From Burkholderiaceae bacterium (GTDB taxonomy: Bacteria; Pseudomonadota; Gammaproteobacteria; Burkholderiales; Burkholderiaceae_E): a stretch of DNA of 64,000 nucleotides. The stretch lies in NCBI GenBank assembly GCA_024235875.1, contig JACKLP010000005.1:159069-223068 (forward strand), given 5' to 3'. The position numbers and the translations under genes are program-made. A model generated the notes under the pieces. That model saw nothing but the letters and a program-made list of their open reading frames with translations, was not told the origin of the DNA and searched no databases. Below are positions 53,301 through 62,300 of the stretch, piece after piece. Each line of letters starts with the position of its first letter. Within the stretch, counting starts at the first letter, position 1.

Positions 53301-56300
53301 GTCAGCGCGCACGTTGCGATCGTCGACACCACGAGCGACGTCGTCGACGGCAATACGACCAACCTGGCTGCCCTCGCACAGTCCCGCGGCGCCGATGGCC
53401 GCATCTCGCTACGCGAGGCGATCATCGCGGCCAACAATACCGCCAACATCGACGGCAGCACGCCCGACCAGATCCTCTTCAATATCAACGATGCGCTGGT
53501 CGGCGGCGCGCACACGATCGCCGTCGGATCGGCGCTGCCGACGATCACGGATTCATTGATCATCGACGGCACGTCCGAGCCCGACTATGGCTCGACGCCG
53601 GTAATCGAGATCAACGGGGTCTCGGCCGGCGCCGCTGACGGCCTGGTGCTTTCGGGGCCGGGGAGCGACGGCAGCTCGATCCTCGGCCTGGCCATCAATC
53701 GCTTCGGGCTCAGTGGCATCGCGCTGACCGACTCCGACAGCAACACCATCCAATCCAACTTCATCGGCACCGATGTCACCGGGACCGTCGATCGCGGCAA
53801 CGGTGGCCAGGGCATTTCGATCGCCAACGGGGCGAGCGACAACCTGATCGGTGGCAGTGGGGCCGGTGAAGGCAATCTGATCTCGGGCAACGACGGCAAC
53901 GGGGTCAACCTTACCGGCACGAACACCACAGGGAACCGTATCGAGGGCAATATCGTCGGCCTCGACGTGACGGGTACGGCGGACCTGGGAAACAGCCTCG
54001 TCGGTGTCGCAATTGCTCAGGCCGCCAACGGGAACGTGATCGGTGGGACCGGCGGAGCCCGCAACATCATTTCAGGCAACGACCAGTATGGTGTCCGGAT
54101 CGTCGACAATGGCACCGACAGCAACCGGGTCGAGAACAACATCATCGGCCTGAACGCCACCGGCACGGCGGCGGTCGCGAACGCCAACGATGGGATCCGC
54201 GTCGAGAGCAGCGGCGCGCTCAGTGGCACGACCATCGGTGGAACCACTGCGGGGCTCGGCAACATCATCTCCGGAAACGGTGGCGATGGCATCGAGATCC
54301 GGGATGGTGCGACCGCCTCGTTGGTTGCCGGAAACCTCATCGGCCTGGCTGCCGACGGCGTCACGACGATCGCGAATGCGAGCAATGGCGTCTATGTTCT
54401 CGAATCCGACCTGAACACGATCGGTGGCACGAGTACGACCCGGCGCAATGTGATCTCCGGAAACACGTCGGCCGGCATCCGCATCTCCGGGACCGGGTCC
54501 ACCGGCAACATGGTGTTCGGCAACTATGTCGGCACCGACACCTCGGGCCTCGTCGCTGCCGGCAACGCCCAGGAAGGCATCAAGGTCAACAACGGCGCGT
54601 CCGGAAACCAGATCGGAGACGATGTCGCCGGCGCCGGCAACCTGGTCTCGGGCAACCTGAACGACGGCATCGTGGTCGGCAGCGCGGGTAGCGACAACAA
54701 TGTCATCCAGAACAACCGGGTCGGCGTCGATGCCACCGGCAATGCGTCCTTGTCCAACGGCGACGATGGCATACAGATCGGGTCCGGGGGCCCAAGCGGG
54801 AACATCGTTGGCGGATCCACGCCGCTCGCCCGCAACATCATTTCCGGCAACCTGGATGATGGGGTGCAGATCTACGATGGCGCGGTCGGCACGGTCGTCC
54901 AGGGCAACCACATCGGTGTCGGCGCGGACGGCACGACAGTGATCGGCAATGCATCGAGCGGTGTCAGGCTATACGGCCTTGCCGTCGGCTCGCAGATCGG
55001 CGGCGCGGGCGTCAACGAAGGCAATCTGATCGCGTACAACGCCTTGGACGGGGTCATCGTTCTGGACACCGGGACCGACGGAAACTCGATCCTGGGCAAC
55101 TCGATCCACTCCAATCTCCAGAACGGTATCGATCTGCAAAACGATGGCGTCACGGCCAACGATGCCGGTGATGCGGACGCCGGCCCGAACGCGCTGCAGA
55201 ACTTTCCCGTCCTGACCATCGCCAACAGCAACGGCGGCAACACCTACATTGCCGGCTCGCTGAACTCGACCGCTGCCACGACCTACCGAATCGAGTTCTT
55301 CTCCTCGCCGATGGCCGATGTCTCGGGCCATGGCGAGGGTCTGACCTACCTCGGGTTCGCCACGGTCACGACCGACGGGTCGGGCAATGCATCGATTGGC
55401 GCGACGCTGGTCGGGGTCACCGTCACGGCGGGTCACCTGGTCTCGGCGACGGCGACGGTGGACCAGGGCGGCGGCAACTACGCAGACACCTCGGAGTTCG
55501 CTACCAATGTCGTGGCCACGACCGGCAATGTCGCACCGACGATCGCGTTCAACTCCGGGACTTTCGGCGTTCCGGAGAACGGCGGTACGTATATCGTCGA
55601 TGGTCTGGCCACGGTCACCGATCCCGACTCGGCCGACTTCGACACCGGTCACCTGATCGTCGACCTGACCGCCAACGGCGCGCCGGAAGACCGCCTGCTG
55701 GTGGTGAACGAGGGCAATGGCGCCGGCCAGGTGGGTGTGTCCGGCAGCAACATCAACTTCGGCGGAACCCTGGTCGCCACGTTCACGGGTGGCGGCGATG
55801 GTTCGACGCCGCTCGACATCACGTTCAACGCCAATGCCGATACGGCCGCGGTGCAGGCGGTAATGCGGCGCGTGGCCTACCGTGTCATGGGCGAGGATCC
55901 CAGCACGCTCACGCGCATCGTGCGGTTTCGGCTCTCGGATGGCGACGGCGGTGACAGCAACGAGGTGACCAAGAGCCTCTCGATCATCGCCGACGCCGAC
56001 GTCTGGGTCACGACCACCGCCGATACAGCCGACGGCGATACGTCGTCGATCCAGGCGCTGTTGGCCGATCGGGGCGCCGACGGACGGATCAGCCTTCGCG
56101 AGGCGATCATCGCGGCCAACAACACCGCGGGCGCGAACCAGATCTACTTCAATATCCCGGATGCGCTCGTCGGCGGCGCGCACACGATCCAACCCACCAC
56201 CGCGCTGCCGGTCATTGCCGACACCGTCGTCATCGACGCGACCACCGAACCGGACTTCGCCGGCACGCCCATCGTGGAAATCGACGGATCCCTGGCCGGC

Positions 56301-59300
56301 GCCGGTCAGTCCGGGCTGGAACTGGGCGCCGGCAGCGATGCGAGCACCATCCGCGGCCTGTCGATCAACGGCTTCGCCAGTGGCCTGGGCATCGAGATCA
56401 CGAGCTCATCGAACCACCTGATCGCAGGCAACTATGTCGGGCTGCGCCCGGACGGTGTCACGCAGGGCCTGCTGAACTACGGTATCTATATCAACACGGG
56501 CACGATCTCCGGCATCACGATCGGCGGTTCCGCCCCCGCGGATCGCAACGTGATCAGCGCGTCCAACGGAATCGGCGTGCTTGGCGGATCGACCACCGGC
56601 ACCACGATCCAGGGCAACTACATCGGGACCGACGCCACCGGTACGCTCGACCGAGGTGGCAGCTACGGCATCTTCGTGTCGGGCGCGACCGGCAACACGA
56701 TCGGCGGCGCTGGCGCTGGCGAGGGCAATGTCATCTCCGGCGGCACGACGGGCGTCTTCTTCGACATCAATGTCACCGGCTCGGTGATCCGCGGCAATCT
56801 CATTGGCACCGACGCCAGTGGAACGGGTGCGCTCGGAAACAGTCTTGCCGGGGTTCGCGTCATTGGCAGCAACAACGTGGTGGGCGGCGATGCGCTGGGC
56901 GACGGCAACCTGATCGCGTTCAACGGCACCGGCGTGCTGCTGAACGCCGCGGGCGCCGCGGACAATGCGATCCTGGGCAACAGCATTCGAGACAACACCG
57001 GCCCCGGGATCGATCTCGCCGGTGGTGGCATCACCTACAACGACGCGGACGATGCCGACGCCGGGGCCAATGGGCTATTGAACTTCCCGGTGCTGACCCG
57101 CGTGGACCAGGTCGGGAGCGACCTGGACGTCAGCTTCGCCGTCGATCTGCCGGCCGGCACCTACCGGATCGAGTTCTTCGAGAACCCAGGCGGCGGGGAT
57201 GGCTCCGGGTTCGGCGAAGGGCAGATCCTGCTCGGCGCGGCCACCGTGACCACCACGGGCGCGGCAGGCTACGAGAACTTCTTGCGCACGCTGATCGGCG
57301 TGACACCGAGCCAGATCGTCGGCATGACGACAACCGCGACCGTGGACCTGGGGGGCGGCAACTACGGCGCGACATCCGAGTTCGGGCCCCTGTACCAGGG
57401 CGCCGGCGTGCTGGCCGTCGATACCACGGCCGACACCGCCGATGGCGACACCTCGAGCATCGCCGCCCTGCTGGGCAACCGCGGGGCCGACGGCCGGATC
57501 AGCCTGCGCGAGGCCATCCTCGCGACGAACAACACTGCAAACGGCGCGACGCCGGACCAGATCCGCTTCGACATCACCGATCCGCTGGTCGGCGGGGTGC
57601 ACACGATCCAGCCGACCAGCGCCCTGACCGCAATCACCGACGCGGTGGTGATCGACGGCACCACGGACCCGGACTTCGCCGGCACCCCGATCATCGTCAT
57701 CAACGGGTCCCTGGCCGGCGCGGGCGCCGACGGCCTATTCCTGGGCGGCAGCGGGAGCACGGTTCGCGGCCTCGTGATCAACCAGTTCGGCCGCTATGGA
57801 ATCGTCGCGGACGGCACCGGTGGACACACGATCGCGGGCAACTACATCGGCACCGACGCAAGCGGCGTGGCTGGACTGGGCAACGCCGGCGCCGGCGTCC
57901 AGGTCACCAGCGCAAACAACTTGATCGGCGGCTACACCCTGGCCGATCGCAACGTGATCGGTGCCAACAACAGCGGCGTCAAGCTCACCGGCGTCGCTGC
58001 GACCGGGAACATCGTCGCCGGCAACCACATCGGCGTCGGTGCAGACGGGTCGAGCGCCGTGGGCAATGCCAACCAAGGCGTTCTGGTCAGTTCGAGTGCA
58101 AGCGCGACGATCGGCGGGACGTCGGCCGGAGCCGGCAACGTGATCTCGGGTAGCCTCGTTGGCGTCCAGGTTTCGAGCGGAGCCACGGCCACCATCCAGC
58201 AGAACCGCATCGGAACCAACAGCGCCGGTACGGCCAGCCTGGCCAATGTCACCGGTATCGAGCAGGCGGCCGACGGCGGCGCGGTCCTGGTCGGCGGCGC
58301 CGCCGCACTCTCCGGGAACCAGATCTCGGGCAACACCAGCGACGGCGTCATGCTCTCGGGTGCCAGCAGCGTCGTGGCGGGGAACAGCATCGGTACCAAT
58401 GCGGCCGGTAGTGCCGCCCTGGCCAATGGCGGCAACGGGGTATCGATCTTCTCGTCGGGCCATACCGTGGGCGGCGCGACCCCCATCGAGCGCAACCTGA
58501 TCTCCGGAAATGCCGGATTCGGCCTGCTGCTTTCCAGTGCATCGGCCAATACGAACGCCGTCTACGGAAACTTGATTGGCACGGATTCGAGCGGCAGCGG
58601 CGCGATCGGAAACGGTGCCGGCGGCGTCTCGATCACCAGCGGTGCCAATGGCAACGAGATCGGCTCGGAGACGCCAGACGCCGGCAACACCATCGCATAC
58701 AACGTCGGTGATGGCGTGAGCCTGACGGCGACGGCCGGATCGAACAACAGCATCATCGCCAACCGGATCCATTCGAACTCGGATCTTGCGATCGATCTCG
58801 GCGATGATGGCGTCACGTCGAACGACCTGGGCGATCCGGACGCTGGCCCCAACCAGCTGCAGAACTATCCTGTCATCGCCTCTGTGAACTCGATCGGCGG
58901 AGACACCACGATCACCGGCTCCCTGAACTCGGCCACCTCCACCCCCTATCGCCTGCATTTCTACTCGACGCCGGCCGCAAGCGCGGACGGCAGTGGGCAC
59001 GGCGAAGCCACGACCTATCTGGGCTACACCGACGTGAGCACCGGCTCGGACGGCAATGTCAACTTCGCCGCACGACTGACCGGCATCTCCATCGCAGCCG
59101 GCGATTTCGTCACGGCGACGGCAAGCCAGGTGCTCGGGCCATCCAACTACGGCTCGACCTCCGAGCTTGCCGCCAACCTTGCGGCAACCAACACGTCAGC
59201 AGGCATCACGGTCTCGCCGACCAGTGGCCTGGTGGTCGGCGAGACCGGCACGACGGCGCAGTTCTCGGTCGTGCTCGACACGGCACCCCTTGCCAATGTG

Positions 59301-62300
59301 AACATTGCGCTGTCGAGCAGCGATCCGAGCGAGGGCACGCTCTCGAGCGCACTGCTGACGTTCACGCCCTTCGACTGGAACACGCCCAAGCTCGTCACCG
59401 TCACAGGCATAGACGATTCGATCGTCGATGGCGATGTCGGCTTTCTGGCCGTCACGGCTGCCGCCAGCAGCACGGACCCACAGTACAACGGCATCGACCC
59501 GGCCGACGTGTCGATCACGAACCAGGACAACGACACATTCAACACGATCGCGGTCAGCACGACCGCCGATACGGTCGACGGCAATACGGCATCGATCGCC
59601 GCGCTCATTGCCGATCGCGGCGCCGACGGTCGGATATCGTTGCGCGAGGCGATCCTGGCCGCGAACAACACACCGAACGGGCCCGGCGGCGGCGACCGGA
59701 TCGACTTCATCATCCCGGATGCCCTGGTCGGCGGTGCTCACACGATCGCATTGACCAGCGCCCTGCCGCAGATCACCGATGCCGTGCTGATCGACGCGAC
59801 CACCGAGCCGGACTATGTCGGCACCCCGATGGTGGTGCTCGACGGCGCGGCGCTGCCGGTCGCGCCCGGCAACTCGGGGCTGCGCCTCGAGGCCGGCAGC
59901 TCGGGATCCACGATCCGCGGCCTCGTCATCGTCAATATGGGGCAGGCCGGCATCGCGGTGACCGATTCGTCCTCGCACGTCATTGCCGGCAACCAGATCG
60001 GCGTCGCCACCGATGGGGTCACCGCCGCCGGGAACGCCGAACACGGCATCGTCGTCTCGGGCACATCGTCGAACCTGACCATCGGCGGCGGCATCGGCGC
60101 GGATCGGAACCTCATCGGCGGCAACAGCCAGTCCGGTATCCGGCTGGACGGCGCGGGGGTCAGCCAGGTCGACATCCTGGGCAACTACATCGGTATCACG
60201 CGCATAGGCAACGCGGCGCTCGGCAACGGCGCCTACGGCATCGAGATCGTTGGCGCCGTCGATGTGCACGTGGGCGGAACCAATGCCGCCGACGGCAACG
60301 TCGTTTCCGGAAACGGCGGCGACGGCATTCTCGTCGACGGCGCGGCAACCACCGTCATCGAGGGCAACCTCGTCGGCACCGATGCCTTCGGCGCCTATGC
60401 GATCGCCAATACGGGCATCGGCATATCGGTCCTCAATGGAGCGATCGGGACCCAGATCGGCGGCCAGTACGGCGTTGCCGGCAACATCATCGCCGGCAAC
60501 GGAACCCTGGGCATCGCAATCGCCGGCGCGGGTACCACGGCGACGGCCGTTCAGGGCAATGTGATCGGACTCGGAAGCGGGGCCACGGTCCAGATCGCCA
60601 ACGGAGGCACGGGAATCGCGATCACCGGCGGTGCCTCGGGCAGCTTGATCGGCGGAATTGCAAGCCAGCGCAACGTGATCTCGGCCAACGGCGCCGAGGG
60701 AATCTACATCGATGGCGCGGCCACGACCGGCAACACGGTCGATGCGAACTACATCGGGACCGCTGGCGATGGCGTCGCCGTGATCGGCAACACCTTCAAC
60801 GGGATCGTCCTCACCAACGGCGCGCACGACAACCTGATCGGCGGTGCCGTCGGGAACCGGATCGCCGGGAGCAATGCGGCCGGAATCAACCTGACCGCAA
60901 CGGCGGGTACCGGCAATGCGCTGCTGCGAAACCTGGTCTGGAACAGTGCCCAGCTCGGCATCGACCTCGGCAACGATGGCGTGGACGTCAACGACATCGG
61001 CGACGGCGATACGGGTCCCAATGACCACCTGAATCACCCGGTCCTGGTCGCGGCCAACAGCAGCGGCGGGAACAGTTCGATCACCGGCACGCTCGACGCC
61101 GAGCCGTCGACCAGCTACCGGATCGAGTTCTTCTCGGTGCCCGCCGGACAAGACCATGCCAGCGGCCATGGCGAAGCGCAGGTCTACCTGGGCGCCACCA
61201 CGGTGGTCACCGACGGCAGCGGCCACGCCGACATCGGCGTCTTTCTTACCGGCGTGTCGATCACCGGCGGCGATCTGGTGACCGCGACGGCCACCGTCGA
61301 CCTGGGCGGTGGCCTCTACGGCTCGACGTCGGAGTACGGCGCGAACGTGGTCGCCACCAACACCACGCCGAACGTCCGCTTCACGGCGACCGGGGCGAGC
61401 GACACCACCGAGGGCGGCGGAATCGCCCAGTACAACGTGGTGCTCGACACGGTTCCCACGGCCGACGTCACCGTGGCGCTCGCTGTGTCGGACTCGACCG
61501 AGGCATCGCTGTCGACGTCGAGCCTGACCTTCACGACGGCCAACTGGAACATCCCGCAGCTCATCACGCTAACGGGGGTCGACGACAGCTTTGTCGACGG
61601 CAATGTCGGCTACACGCTGATCACCGGCGCCGCGACATCGGCAGACCCCGTCTACAACGGCTTGGACCCGTCCGATCCGGTGCTCACGAACCTGGACGAC
61701 GACGTGGTCAATACCGTCGTGGTCACCACCACGGCCGACACGGTCGACGGCGACACCGCGTCGATCGCCAATCTCTATGCGAACATGGGAGCCGACGGTC
61801 GCATTTCCCTGCGTGAAGCGCTGCTGGCCGCCAACGGCACGGCCAATGCGGGCGGCAATCCCGACCGCATCGAGTTCGACATCCCGGACGCACTCGTGGG
61901 TGGCCGACATACGATTTCGGTTTCGAGTGCGCTGCCGAGCATCTTGGACGCCGTCGTGATCGACGGTACGAGCGAGCCCGACTACGCCGGCTTGCCGGTC
62001 GTCGTGGTCTCGGGCGCACTGGCCGGCGCAAGTGTCGACGGCCTGACGATCAGCGGCGCCGACGGTACGGCGATCACTGGCCTCTCGATCAACCAGTTCT
62101 CCGGCCACGGCATCCTGGTCTCGGCAGCCAACGTGACACTGCAGAGCAACTGGATCGGTCTCGACGCCAACGGCACCGGCGCCGCTGGTAACGGGGGTGA
62201 TGGCATCCATGCGGTCTCCGCCGACAACCTCACCGTCGGCGGCACGCTCGCCGCCTACCGAAACGTGATCTCGGGCAATGCGTCGGGCGCGGGCATCGCC

